A stretch of DNA of 36,521 nt from Gymnopilus junonius (Eukaryota > Basidiomycota > Agaricomycetes > Agaricales > Galerinaceae), in NCBI GenBank assembly GCA_015501075.1, contig JADNYJ010000322.1, positions 1-36,521 of the forward strand, written 5' to 3'. The translations under genes were made by a program, and so were the position numbers. Below the pieces are notes generated by a model. It searched no databases. It was not told where the DNA came from and was given only the letters and a program-made list of their open reading frames with translations. Positions 1 to 11,546 of this stretch are shown piece by piece (the first letter of the stretch is position 1; every line of letters starts with the position of its first letter).

Positions 1-19
1 AGACCCCATGTTCGATGCA

Positions 20-325
20 TTACATGGTGCTATGAACCAAAATAGTAGAAGTAGAAGCGAATACAGAGAAGCTAAAAGTATGCGATGAAATATCATTGTT
101 GTCCGGAGCATAGAACCCAATTGTAGACGGAGTGGTGTTGGCAAGAGTACTTACAATGTAGTTGCGTGTTGGCTGTATATGAAAAACCTTTATCGAATCA
201 TTTCGGCTGCAATGCCGTGCCAATGTTCTAAATTCAGAAACGACTTTCACAAAGCCCACCACCGAGTTTCTCCTGTCAAAGCAACGTCGGTAAGTAGAAT
301 CGGGTACAATGGTAACGACTACTTT
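20..325 (-). CDS. Unrecognised minus-strand coding-like fragment at the window edge
   Basis: An open minus-strand frame runs from just after a TAG at 328-326 to a TAA at the window edge. A possible splice donor (GTAAGT after an ACTACATT context, about 158) and a branch/acceptor-like CTTTTAG further on suggest that this is one exon, with an intron, of a gene running off the left edge. The translation contains basic and aromatic stretches such as RNDSIKVFHIQPTRNYI, but I recognise no domain. It could also be a chance open frame. The surrounding DNA is CpG-rich, unlike the transposon-derived DNA to the right. Confidence 0.25.
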   Translation of the reverse strand, partial: KVVVTIVPDSTYRRCFDRRNSVVGFVKVVSEFRTLARHCSRNDSIKVFHIQPTRNYIVSTLANTTPSTIGFYAPDNNDISSHTFSFSVFASTSTILVHSTM

Positions 326-755
326 CTACTCACTGAAAGGACTTTTAATGCATAGTGATCAGCAGTCAACGTTTCAGCCGTCAGCAGACGAGTCGTACCT
401 GGAGCCTTGAGGTAAGCATGCCACTTTCTTTCTTCCCTTGCCTAAACGAGCATTTAAAACGGATATCAATGCCGTATCAAGAACACAATGCACAGCTGTC
501 CTTCGGATGTTTATTGAAAGCCGGATACGATAAGGTATACACATCCCCGCTCGATCCCTTTCAACGCTTTTCTAGGAAAGATATCCGTATCGACATGTTC
601 TCATTGGTGCGGTCGAGTCGAGGTGAATGTTGACTAAGGGTACGTGATTATACGACAAAGGATAACAATGGATACCTTTCTGGTGCCTGGAAATATCTTT
701 GTTTCAAGTGCAAGCAGCTGCGTAAGGCATAAATGTGCACTGGGTTCTCTAAACG
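326..755. other. No gene recognised; upstream of the 850 gene
   Basis: This stretch holds only short open frames (for example 355-633 plus) with no recognisable domain and no start or splice context that I can defend. Its right end merges into the promoter of the gene starting at 850. Confidence 0.4.
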
Positions 756-763
756 TATAAAAG
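756..763 (+). promoter_or_regulatory. TATA box for the gene starting at 850
   Basis: TATAAAAG lies 94 bp upstream of the ATG at 850. A pyrimidine-rich leader (781-830) typical of fungal transcription starts lies between them. Position and composition fit a real promoter. Confidence 0.6.
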
Positions 764-849
764 TGATTTGAACCTCGTCGAGTCGTCTCCTTCATCCCCA
801 AACCACCTTTCTTCTTGTCATTTACCAGTTTACACACCGAATTTACGAG

Positions 850-1305
850 ATGTCTTCTGCGAAGACACCGAGCCAGGCCCCTTTGGATGTGGAAGAAATT
901 GGAGAAAGACACGATGATTTCCTGCGCGATGCTTACCTCCGCCAGTCGCCACTTTACAAAGGGACTGATCCACCATGTACGCCTCAGATGGTACAGCCCC
1001 GTACTCCTGATCCGCTCCTCAACTACTTAATCCAGGACTTCAAGTATGTATCTATTCAATAATCCACCCCTCCAGATTTTGACATCTCGCTTTTCCTAGA
1101 CAGACGGATCCATCGACTCTTCGTCCCAGGGACAGAAGACGGTTCTAGATTCGTACGAGAACAGAACGCCCCTTCTCCTTCACCAGCTCTAGCACTCATC
1201 TACCAAATCACGACTCCGCCCAATCGATTTCCTGTATCCCCCCTGTCAATTCCGTTTCCCTTCCGAGGCAGCTTTAATGCGGCGCTCCGCATCATTGCGA
1301 AATAA
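850..1305 (+). CDS. Unrecognised protein, N-terminal part; one intron, then TAA
   Basis: The ATG at 850 follows a TATA box and a pyrimidine-rich leader. Exon 1 (850-1043) encodes a hydrophilic N-terminus beginning MSSAKTPSQAPLDVEE. A 60-bp intron (1044-1103, GTATGT..ACAG) joins in frame to exon 2 (from 1104), whose frame is open to a TAA at 1303-1305. Exon 2 reads RIHRLFVPGTEDGSRF, then a Pro/Ser-rich stretch. No family is recognised. An acidic frame continues one base over (from about 1277), so the stop probably marks a frameshift and not the true C-terminus. CpG is abundant here, unlike in the mobile elements to the right, so this may be a host gene or a recent pseudogene. Confidence 0.45.
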
Positions 1306-2629
1306 GTCGAAAGATATCATCCACCGGGACAGAACCGGCAGCTTTGAGTTCCCTCCAGCTCAAAATTCGGACTTTGGAGGGGAGTCGAATGAGGATGATC
1401 CGAGCTCTAAGGCTTCTTCTGGGGGCGAAATGGTGAAGATGACGATAATGATAACGCTGTTGCGACCATGGAGGACGTGGAAGGAGAGGATGGTGGTGAC
1501 AATGCCACGGTCATAATGGAGGATGGAGAATACGAGGGATATGGGGACGACTATTACGCAGTGAGCTTGTGGATAATGGTGGTCAGTGATGGGAGGAGGG
1601 CGATCAGGAGACTAGCAAGGTGGAAGACGAGAAGAGACAGGACGAGTAACGCCGGAACTGAAAGCGAGGCTGCTGGCGAGCGGAGACTTGAAGATCATCA
1701 AGACGACGAGGAGTATTTCGACGCGATGAATATATGGATGAAGAAGCGGATGAAGCAGAACACTTACGTGGCTATGATCATGACCAGGACCCGGACGCTA
1801 CAATTCGCGTAAACGTCAAAGAAACCGAAACCAAGTTCGAGCGGGCAAAGCTGCATCTTCACCTAATGTTTCTTCTAATGCTAGTATCAATCTCGCTCCA
1901 TACCCACCCCCAGTACGAGCTTATAGCAGTCCAGGAATCGAGAGGCTCTTCACGGCGTCCAATCTCAACACGACACTCCGAAGGTAGTAGAAACTCAACT
2001 GATTCGGATGATTCCATTCCCTCGGATGTCCTTGTTCACTCCTCCTTCAAGTCATAATCGACTACTCGACACCGCCTCTCCACCACTGCAAGCGCAAGAT
2101 ACGCTCTCTCAGCCTATTTCACCTTTACCGTTTAACACCCTTTTCAATATTTCAAGTCCATCCGGCTCAGATAGCATGCCTCCAACTCAACAAGACACTA
2201 TGGGCAGCATCAAGTTCAATCCGAAAGCGTCAACCAAATAATATGCATCTGGACAAACAGTATCTTGAGGAATTCCATGGCTTTCATGATCATCCGAGCC
2301 AACACACCCTCAATGACGATTTCACACCGTCAGCTCCGACCAGTTCTGTACCTGACTTCTTTGAATTCTCTCAATCCCCCACCTCTCACTCCCTTAACCC
2401 CGAAACTGAATCTCACCCAGAATTCACACCTAATCATAGGACTGATTCTCATTCTCATTTCAAGATCGGGAACACGATTTCAGAAGAATTAACATCACAA
2501 TCAGAAGAAGTGCGTATGATGTTTCCAGTTGCTGAGAGATCATTACACCGTTTTCCTCGGCGACGCGCTCTATTCGCTGATCGACTCAAACGCACCAGCA
2601 AACCTGCTCATTTTTTTCTTCCTTTTTAA
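1306..2629 (+). pseudogene. Broken continuation: acidic and Ser/Pro/Thr-rich coding-like segments
   Basis: Consecutive plus-strand segments in changing frames look like one disordered protein. A Ser/Glu/Asp segment (about 1300-1430) is followed by a strongly acidic run in another frame (about 1430-1560). Another acidic segment (about 1725-1800) leads into a basic RKRQRNRNQ patch near 1810. Ser/Pro-rich frames at 2008-2241 and 2243-2629 follow, the second ending in a basic RFPRRRALFADRLKR tail. Frame changes occur roughly every 200-300 bp, which argues for indel decay or unrecognised introns. The acidic-basic-disordered layout suggests a nuclear or chromatin-type protein, but that is only inference. 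Confidence 0.3.
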
Positions 2630-2960
2630 AATTGTTTTTATCCTTAAATCAGAGACATTACTATACCTCGCTGTATCAGAAAGCCAACGAACTATTCAAT
2701 ATTTTTCTCAATTCATTACAACATACGTAGTGATTCTCGTTCTCAGCTAGTTTCTTAACCCATCTTTCTCCTCCGTCAATAAGTCTAACCATAAGTTCCT
2801 CTCGAATCCCTCACGAAGACCTATAAAAAGCATTACTTCTTATACAGGTCGTCACCTATGAAGTGCCGAGCAGAATTTCAGCGATCATTGCCGCTGACTG
2901 ATTTGGGGCCATGATGAGGAGTAAGAGTTAAGTATTCCAGTTCAAGTTTAAACATATAGA
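2630..2960. other. Gene-free stretch
   Basis: This is AT-richer DNA after the coding-like block, with no open frame or recognisable element that I can support. Confidence 0.4.
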
Positions 2961-4212
2961 GTGACGAGAGTCTGGAGCAATGACTATTGACGACAGCACC
3001 ATAGTTATCACGACCACCTAAACCCTGCGATTAACGAGGAAGTTACTACAAGTGACCCTCTAATTGAACAATATGCATGGAATAATCCTTTAAGTATATC
3101 CTAATGCGCATTCTGATTGAACTGTCATGTCCAGGATCCTCTCTCAGAGGGTCATAGCCGACACAATCACCAGCGAGTAGCAAAGGACCGAAGCGGGCTT
3201 GCGAGCTTTGAAACGCTTGTCGTCAGTAATGATAGCGACAGCGAATGGTATGATATAGGTCCACGCATTTCAGACACCGGTAAGCTATAAGAAAAACATC
3301 AATTTGAGAATCATGATGGAGAAGATGAAGACATACCTTTGCGTCTTAGCACCGTAAGTCGCAACACCATACCACGCCTCAGGCAACGTTTCCGAGGCCT
3401 CATTCGGTCACCCACTATATCCCGCACAACGTCCTCATCCACAACCGTCTCGAGGAAAGGATTCTTCATTACATAACACAGAGCATGTCAAATCTCAGTC
3501 CCTATCGAAAAGGCCCAGTGGACGACCGTGAATAGGCCCGAACTGCCCTTAAAGTGCGGAAGCCTGGATAAACGCGCGTCGTGTCACGATGTGAAAGAAC
3601 GTGGGTGGAATACAGCCGTGATATCATATGCAGCATAGGTACAGCATGAGCCCTTACTTCCACTCACAATGGAGGACGTGTTGATGCTCCTTCAGGCCTT
3701 CAGGTTTCAGTCAGCGCCAGCAGGTAATGATAAATGAATGCAGACGGGACGTACCGAGAGAGTACACTTCCATGTCTCCGAATCCACTCTCAAAGTTCAA
3801 AATCCACCTACTCAACGGCTTCCGTTCTGAGTAGGAGGACCTCACTCAGGATCTTGGGCAGTGAAGATAATGGGATTGAATGAAGTTTGGAACAGAAGAC
3901 GACGGAGAAGGACTTACGCAGGCAGTACCGAACACTGAATGACGTGTCATCGCTACGAGAGCATCTGGAACACTATGCGCATGTAAGAGGAAGCGGAGTG
4001 ACGCATTACTGACGTTGACAGAGAGGTGGAGTGAGCTGAAGCGAAGGTTCCTGGATGAGGAATACAGGAGTAAGACGAGAGATCAAATACTCCAGAGATA
4101 CACACCAGCACCATCCACACGACTCAGTCTCCATTCTTCAGATCCTGGCAGAACACAGCTTCGATCCGAGTCGCGTTCGTCACCTCCACGTCTAGGTCAA
4201 AAAACATCTTGA
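2961..4212 (+). pseudogene. Decayed plus-strand gene, coiled-coil C-terminus
   Basis: Several plus-strand runs read like exons. About 3003-3093 contains NPAINEEVTTSDPLIEQY. It is followed by a GTATAT..GTCCAG intron-like gap and 3135-3470, which contains SNDSDSEWYDIG and RLRQRFRGLIRSPTISRT. A third block (about 3660-3982) ends RRQYRTLNDVSSLREHLEHY. After a GTAAGA..CTGACGTTGACAG intron, the last block (4022-4212) begins ERWSELKRRFLDEEYRSK and ends at a TGA. The junction phases do not all agree and in-frame stops occur (TAA near 3287, TGA near 3890), so the gene is broken or my exon limits are wrong. The last two blocks suggest a charged coiled coil. No family is recognised. Confidence 0.3.
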
Positions 4213-5068
4213 GTTGAGTCGAGACATTGAATCCTTCCGGAACTCAGAACCCAGAGCTCGAATGTGATAATGGTAGGACCAAGCAGCCGCCACCGCCGGA
4301 AATGAGATAGAGGAACGAGAGCGTGCGCGCTGTGTCGGTGGGTCTGGAGGTCTACGGAGGAGGAGGAAGAAAGGCAGGAACCATTACATAAGCTCCTTCA
4401 CCCTTCCTTCTGACCTTTTTCTGGAAATTATTCATGGCTCTTCGCCTCTCTGAACCACTACCACCAGGCATGTGGTTATTACGAAAATATTTAATGCATG
4501 CCGGTAGCCAGTCTACGAAAATTGATAACCTTATTTCACTCGCCTTTCCGGTGAGAACTAAAATTTAATAATGATTGCAACCGACTTCATACGGCCAGAC
4601 ATCATACTTAGCTTGGAATTATAGGCATCACCATACTGTCCTCCTGACTCTCGTACATGCTCTTCGTCTATCCTGGGCAAAATTACAATGGAATCGCGTA
4701 ACCGAAAGTCGGGATCACGAATCAACGCATGTGGCCTATGTCATAGCTGGAGTCTTTGCGCGCACTCAAATGCTCATCAGAGAAAAAGTGTGTGGCTTAC
4801 ATAGGATTGCTGACTACGTCATGCGTCAAAATAATTTTTATGGGCAATATGAGATACATACAAGGCGACAGAACAATTTCGAGTCAATACAGAGCTCCAG
4901 AATGATTTTTCTGACATTGCAATGAGGAAAATTATTCTTGGTTCATACAGGCATTGAAAGAATTGTTGTCCATTGCAACGTCAAGACAAGTCGTTTACAT
5001 TACGTATTACAAGGATCTTTACAAGGCGAAAAAATTTGCAGATAAGGTCAATGTACTGAACTAAGGAC
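4213..5068. other. Left flank of unit A; no gene recognised
   Basis: One open frame (4575-4925 plus) has no recognisable domain or promoter and is treated as chance. The right part (4910-5003) carries repeated CATTGCAA-type motifs that reappear inverted around 11.9-12.0 kb, so the left end of the Plavaka unit may lie here. Confidence 0.35.
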
Positions 5069-8000
5069 CTAGGGATCTGCATAACCCAAAGCCTCGAGCT
5101 CATCGTCGACATCGAGGCCATCTTCAGGCCCAAGTGCGTCGTCCGGCACCTCATCCTCCAGCTCGTCAAGACCCTCCTCGTCACCTCCTTCCTCCTCCTC
5201 CTCGTCAATGGCATACCCAAAATCCATCTCCTCGTCGACCTGCTCATCTTCATTGACTTCATCATCATCATCCTCACCTTCAGCGCCTTCTTCTCCTCCT
5301 ATGACAACTTCCTCTTCCTCGTTGTCTTCGTCGTCCTCTTCTGTGTCGGTGTTCTCAGTGTCTGATGAAGTTGATGAGCTGCCACTCGTCTCACTCGCAG
5401 CCCTTGCACGAATAGATGCCTCATCAAGCGAGTCTCGATCACTTAGAAATGTGTTTGTCGCCTCCCGAGTACCGCAGTGGCCAACTCCGCCACCTCGATA
5501 TCGCATCATCATGTCTCGGTCAATGAAACTGGGAAAGATGTTTGAGTAGATTGTTGAAATACTGGCAAAGAACTCACATATTGACATAATAGAAGGCATA
5601 ATCAAAGTCTCCTTCGTGTGGTAATCGTGCTAGCGATGGTTCAAGAAGCCTATCAGTGAGGCCGTCCTTAAATGCGGAATCAGATGAATGCCATGGATAA
5701 CATGCGTGGGGTCAAGGAATCCAAATGTGGGTGACCCATCGTCATTGTCCTCGACAAATCCTACACGAGGTAAACGTCGAGATCGCCATCCAGACTTGTA
5801 CCTCGGGTCAGGATCAGAGCCGTACCAGCGAATCCACAAAAAGTCCATATGAATGGGGTCGCGAGAGCTGGGATGAATGACAAGTGCGTGATAAATTCCA
5901 ATTAGTCTTGCATACCAATACGGGTGACCTTCGTCATCGTCATCGTTGTGTGCCAGAACCATTATATTTGCATGGGTACGAGGGTTGAGGGAATCTTGTT
6001 CTCGCCGCATGTCGTATGTCGTGTAATTCACTCGAAGGACCTTGTGCTGATAGATCTGGTGTTTTGCGAATCTGACTGATGCTCTTTCCTCCTCTGAGAA
6101 AGGAGTCTCGTCACCGTCGTAGTCGCGTTTGAGAATTCTCGCCAGCAAATGGTCCTTCAAGCGAGGGAGAAAATCCTAGATATACATGTAAAATGAGAAA
6201 TAAGAGAGGCCATTGCTTAATCACACCTTGATTGCTGGGTCTCCACCATGTTCATGCAAGTACTGCGCAATGGGAACTGGATGTCGCTTCTCGTCGGGAC
6301 ATCTGGTAATGCTTCTCAGGACGAGCAGTCGACATTTTCTCGCTCACTTCTTCAAAGGGGATACTCGGATTTCCGCTAGGAGCCTTCTTTCGCTTTTTTG
6401 TCGGGCGTTTCATTGCACTTGGATTGTTCTTTTTGGATATGTTATGTATAATGCGTTCTCGGCATACATGTTTAGCGATCCCGATTGTGTAATGTTTTGA
6501 GCCCTTATGAACACGAGGATAAAATTGTTTGCACCGTCGATGCTCTCGCTCGCCCTGATGCACAAGTCAAATTTTGTCACCGAGACCAACAGGGTACTCA
6601 CGATCTGACTGCTTAGTCCATCAGTTGTTCCATAAGTACGGATTGCATTCGGGTAGTCAGCCAGGCAGTGGAGTTTATAGGTTGAGAGTGCAAAGTTCCG
6701 TCGTCTGGTTGGTCCGGTCGAAGTCGCTCTCTGTTTCCCCTTCCTCTTCTCACTCATAGGAGCATTGGTCAAGCCTTTCTTTTTGGCCTTGGAGGCCTTT
6801 CTGCGACCACGCTTTTCTACCTCAGATGGTAATTCATTTGTGGTAAATTCTGCACATGTTGTTGACTCGAATTTTCGAAGAATGGAGCCCAGCCGAGTCA
6901 CCGAATTTTCCAGCGCATCTAAAGTTGAGTCCGTGTGAAGGCATAATTTTGCAAGGGAGTGCCAAGTAGCTAGCTCATATAAAAGATCCATGAGAATTGC
7001 ATTGTTCTTGTCATCAAGAAGGCCCTCAAATGCAGGAATAGCACACTGAATTCACAGAAGTCTCAACTCATTCAGTCAAGAAGGTTGCTGACTCGTACCT
7101 GAAGAAGGTCTTCGAAGTCTCACCCAGCCAATTTTTTCATTTCTGAGACATTGGTGCAGAACTTGCGGATGGTGTCACGGCCGAACATTGGCATTTGATG
7201 ATACCTGATGTCAATGTTAATATAATGTGAGATTCAGATTCAAATTGTAAGAATACCACTCATTGAGAACTTGGACAGCATCTTGACCTTGAGCATAAAG
7301 GATTCGGATCAGATGCATAAATACTGCTTTCCATACTCCTAGTTCAAATTCATGGAGGAGATCGACGACGAATAGCCAGTAAAAGTTGAATCCTAGAGGC
7401 CCTAATCATTCCGAGAAAGCACTCTGGTCTAATGAGTGATTTTCTCGACTAACAATAATTTGACATAGACTCACTCTTGATGGGGTGGTAGAACCGAGAA
7501 GGTCAGAGATCGACTTGGCATTGACTGGGACACCTTTCGTGAATATCCATCTTCGAGCAGTTTTAATTACTTTCCTACAGTACTTGTTGTCAACGTGAGC
7601 CAATTTTATCCTTCGCCTCATGTCATGCTTTGTCCCCATTTCGTGGATCTGACACTTCTCAAGCTGACAACGTGGGCAAGGAAGATTACCAAGGTACTTT
7701 ATACAAGCCAAAAGAACTCTGTTGAATGTCTCAGCAAGTAATGAATAATATGTGCCAATAGCAGACTCACTTCTCCGGATAATCAGCAGAGTAAGTGAAG
7801 AACTGAGGAAATACTCGACGTAGAACTCCATCTGGAAACTCGAGTACGATTCCGTTTACATAGGTGTCCATAAACTCATCATCGAGTAGCAGAAACCAGA
7901 TGGCTTGCATTAACTCACAGCGTAGATATGTCATAACCTGCGAGGAAGGCGGCTTGCCATAAATTTCCTTGTATGCGTCTTGAATTGCATCGTCGAGCTA

Positions 8001-9360
8001 CCATTCTGTAAGTACCATTCAGGTATCCAAGATAACATATTTTCACCTTTGGTATGTAGGCCAGATGATGCGCTGCAAAAGCAGAAGGCTTCGTCCACAT
8101 ATATTTTGACAGATTTCCGAGATACATATAGATTGGCCAGAGACTCGCATTCCCAAAACTGGTCAGATGGGTAGAGTCTGACCAAATCATGATTGCAGCA
8201 ATTACAGTCTCGAGTTCACAACCATTGCGTACTTGAGTTCGAATTTTTTCATGTTCTTCAATAAATGCGTCCGTGTTGTACAGCTCGGAGTAGATGCGCT
8301 CGGGTGGATCATTTGGCTTTGGTTGCCAATATTCTTCATAGGGCGCTGTGTGAAATTCTTCCGCAGCTTGCTCCCGGAAAGCTTCTTTGATGACATCAAG
8401 CGGTTTTCGGTAATAAACATCCTCCACAACATATGTTGGTGCAGCCGACTCAGATGGGAATGAATTCTTGGTGCAAGGTAATGGTATCGAGACTGAACCC
8501 TTGATCCAGCCATCTTTAAGTTGGGGAGATTCTGAGTTGGTTTCATCCGTATTCATTCCTGAAAAATTATCAAGCTTTTTAGCCTCCTTCGATGCATCAA
8601 AATTGGCAAGGTCCTCGAGTTTAAAATCTGGTGTGAGAAGAACATTGTGTACCAAAGAATTCAAGTCCTTCAGAGTTTTTGATACTCCTCCATAAAACCA
8701 GGACATGAGATGACAGACTGAAGAGTTTGCAAAGGGGTGTTGTGCAACAGAGGCAGTGCCTTCGGGCTTCGCTGTCACGTCGATGCCAAATGGCGAACCC
8801 CAGGTACTCCTCGATGAAGGGACAGAACACGCAAAATTTGGGTTGTCAGCAACGGAATCCAGCCGGAAATTGTCATCAGGAGTTATAGACGGAGCACCGC
8901 TCTTGTATACACGGTAAATACCATAGCTATTTGAAGGTGTTTTATGAGAGTTGTCGACTACAGGGCTTGGTGATGGTGATAGCTCATGGATTTCGCGCTC
9001 AGGTTCCACAACTACAGGAGGGGGTGCAGGCAGTATATCCTGGTACCTCCATGGGAGTCGCGTTTGCCATCTAGGAAGACCAGACAGGCGATATTCCTGT
9101 GGAGGCGGAGGGACAGGCTCTATGATTGGGTCTGAAGGTACAAGATCTGTGGGTCCTTCTTGCTCAACAGGCACAGTTTGACCTAAAACATCTGAAGAAG
9201 GGCCTGCAATGTTATCCATCATAGCAGGAAAAGCCAAATTTTCGACCTTTTTCTTCATAAACTGCCTGTAAGCACCACATGTAGCTTGATGTCTTGATAG
9301 CCCGCGTTCTGTCTGAAAGTTTTCTGAATCGCAGCCGAGACATTTCAGTTGTCTGGTCAT
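5069..9360 (-). pseudogene. Plavaka-type transposase, unit A (nine exons, decayed)
   Basis: This encodes a cut-and-paste transposase of the fungal Plavaka family (RNase H fold), about 1,295 residues. Exons: 9360-8047, 7997-7771, 7718-7475, 7423-7257, 7204-7099, 7045-6602, 6554-6227, 6175-5578, 5528-5069. I chose the ATG at 9360 because it puts the N-terminal finger CLGC..RHQATC at residues 7-28; the longer frame adds only a hydrophobic stretch. Hallmarks are IWSDSTHLTSFGNASLW (first acidic residue, about residue 400), a CPRC pair, VVDLLHEFELGVWK (second acidic residue), ATWHSLAKL, GTTDGLSSQ with GEREHRRC, KDHLLARIL, DRDMMMRYRGGGVGH and a long acidic tail. Defects are TGA at 7408-7406 and 7122-7120 and frameshifts near 6303 and 5675. 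Family membership is clear, but this copy cannot make a full protein. Confidence 0.88.
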
Positions 9361-9562
9361 AAAAATGAGCAGAAAGAATGAAAAAAGAAGCAGACGCATA
9401 AAAGATGTGAGGACGATCAGTCATGAAAAGCACGGAGAGGCGGAGAGGATGAAAATAAATTGAACATGATCACGTCGGTCCATGCAGTCACGTGCTGCCA
9501 TCCAAAGACGCGCTTCATTGATGCATCTTGCCCCAGCTTCTTCTTTCCTCTCTACGACCACC
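9361..9562. promoter_or_regulatory. Shared divergent promoter of unit A
   Basis: These 202 bp separate the transposase ATG (minus) from the DUF6698 ATG (plus). They include a perfect CACGTG palindrome in a TCACGTGC context near 9490 and AT-rich tracts near 9450-9465. Both start codons face outward, so the two genes must share this region for initiation. Unit B has the same arrangement with a 168-bp gap. Confidence 0.6.
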
Positions 9563-11546
9563 ATGCCCAACCCAATCTCGCAAGAAAACCTCCAGTCCGT
9601 TGTGGACATTATGAAGACTATAGGAGAGAATGCTGTGTAAGTACTGCATACCATCATGTCCCTGCTCATGCACTGAAATTGATTTAGGGATGACGTACTC
9701 GCACCTTTCAAGACCAAAGCACGTTGGGCAGCTCGAAGGTTAGGCCCATTCTTCAACATGAGGAATGCCTTAGTGGCCGGCCTTCCTGAAGAAGGGATTG
9801 AGTAAGTATTTCTTTCTGAGATACTCTTTTACTTTCGTACTAATCCCACTTTTCAGGATTTCAGATGAGCAAAAAGCTGACTTCAAGCATGTCATGGCAC
9901 TGCATCCTGATTTTCCACATCTTATTGCAAACTTTCAAGGAGAAAGCGATGCATATGAAAACTTCATTGACATGGTGAGCATCGTTACCTCGAATTCTTA
10001 TGCATATATGCACCAAAAATGCTTTCAGATGGTAACACTGATGGGCCGTGCACGCAGTGATGACACCCATCTGTGTAAGATCCATATCAAAGAGTGGCTT
10101 CCAGCCAATCCTGCTCAAGATGCTTTGTCGGCGCCCATTGTCGGGGCCAGGAAAGATAACCGCGGGTTCTTTCACAGGGACACTGCTAGGGCTCTAACAC
10201 CTCTCCGTCTTATAGCTCAATTTGATGCAAATCCCCAGTAAGCCTATCCTCTAAAGGTTCTGGCTCAATGATGCTGACTATATATGTAAGGGTTTTCATG
10301 GTGAAGGTCCAGAATGGCACCATCCTCATGACTGCGAAGGAATACCCATCGTTCCTGTACCCCGCCGGCACTGTTTACAATCGGGAAGACCCTGCGGCAG
10401 GTCTTTTCTGAGGTGCAACCTTCATTCGGGTGGGTTTTCAGTTTTTTTGCACATGTATATTTATGTTAAATAGCATGAGTCAGGCTCTTCACGCAATCTA
10501 TACCGGGAATTCGTCCGCACTCGACAGCTATCATGTAGCTCCAAAGGACTTGCAAGCTGAAATTAATGGGATGACAGAGGTTTTTCCCGAGGCCGTAGCT
10601 GTCACTGCAGTTCACGTTGAGTATACGCATTGCCTTTCCAATTCTTGAGACTAATTGTGCTCTGCCAGGTCCATTTTTCACTCTCGGATGTTGCAACTTG
10701 GGCTGATATCGACAGGAGCCCTTTCAGATACTACAACTTTTATCTCAAATGTATGCAACTCTTTGCTGATCCTGACGATGAATGGGTCAAGGAGACTCTT
10801 GAATTCCTGACAAGGTAAGATATATTTGTATTCAAAGTTCATTATTGACATCTTCTCCAGCCAGATCCCATCTCTCAAGAGACGAAAGCGAGCAAGAGCA
10901 TTAGAAGAAGAGGAAGGGGAACACGACGACATTGAAGACGAAACCGCCATCATTCTCTCATGACGTGCAGCTCTCAGGGAAGCTCGAGAGAGAGAAGCTC
11001 GCCAGAGGGAGGATAATGAGTGATGTGGACAGGAACGTGAAGAGGGACATGAAGAGGAAGAGGATGCAGGTGAGGGACACATGAGAGATGATACCGATGA
11101 AGAGCCGGTTCAGGTATGTTATCCCTGTCCTACTGGAATGTTTCTGACATGAACAGGCTCATCACTATCAGCCGACCCCACCCCAATCCTCGCAAGTCTA
11201 TGCTCGCCAGAGAATGCCCCGTCGTGCCCCATCGATCTCCTCTGACGACACACCTCTGCCCCCACGACAAACTGTCAACCATTCATCACTGCCTACTCAC
11301 ACTGCTGATCGCTGGCCAGCATCACCCCCTCAATGCCGAGTGGAGTCACGCGCACTGTCAGGGTCAACCGCCTTCTGCATCATCAATCAGGGCCCTACCA
11401 TGGCTACCTCAAGCTCAAACAGGTCTCAACCACCTCTGGTGCCACCTCCTCCAGCGTCTGTCACTGTGGTTCCCTCAGCTCCCTCTGCTTCGACGGCAGC
11501 CAAAATGCGCAAGGGACAGGGGAAAAAGAGAAAACCATGCTATTAA
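9563..11546 (+). pseudogene. DUF6698-family protein, unit A (nine exons, three TGA stops)
   Basis: Exons 9563-9636, 9688-9801, 9857-9974, 10029-10237, 10291-10429, 10484-10615, 10669-10814, 10861-11113 and 11157-11546 join with every phase correct. The ATG has a CCACC context. The protein resembles the basidiomycete DUF6698 family: GRARSDDTHLCK, TPLRLIAQFDANP, YPSFLYPAG followed by DPAAGLF.GATFIR, INGMTEVFPEAVAV and a late RYYNFYLKCMQLF segment. The C-terminal third is acidic, then Pro/Ser-rich, ending in a basic KGQGKKRKP tail. The function is unknown; divergence from the transposase implies an accessory role in the element. The only defects are TGA at 10409, 10961 and 11021. At the first, unit B has arginine (LLRN). 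This gene is otherwise intact. Confidence 0.75.

Noticed and set aside
5208..5549. Ser-rich plus-strand frame
   Set aside because: It is the antisense of the acidic tail of transposase A; GAG/GAA runs read backward give Ser/Leu codons.
9563..11546. TGA might be read as arginine (recoding), since the DUF6698 A gene is otherwise intact
   Set aside because: Paralogues show CGA or another Arg codon at several of these sites, genuine C-terminal TGA and TAG stops are used, and the neighbouring helicase and transposases also carry frameshifts and Arg-to-His changes. CpG decay explains all of them.
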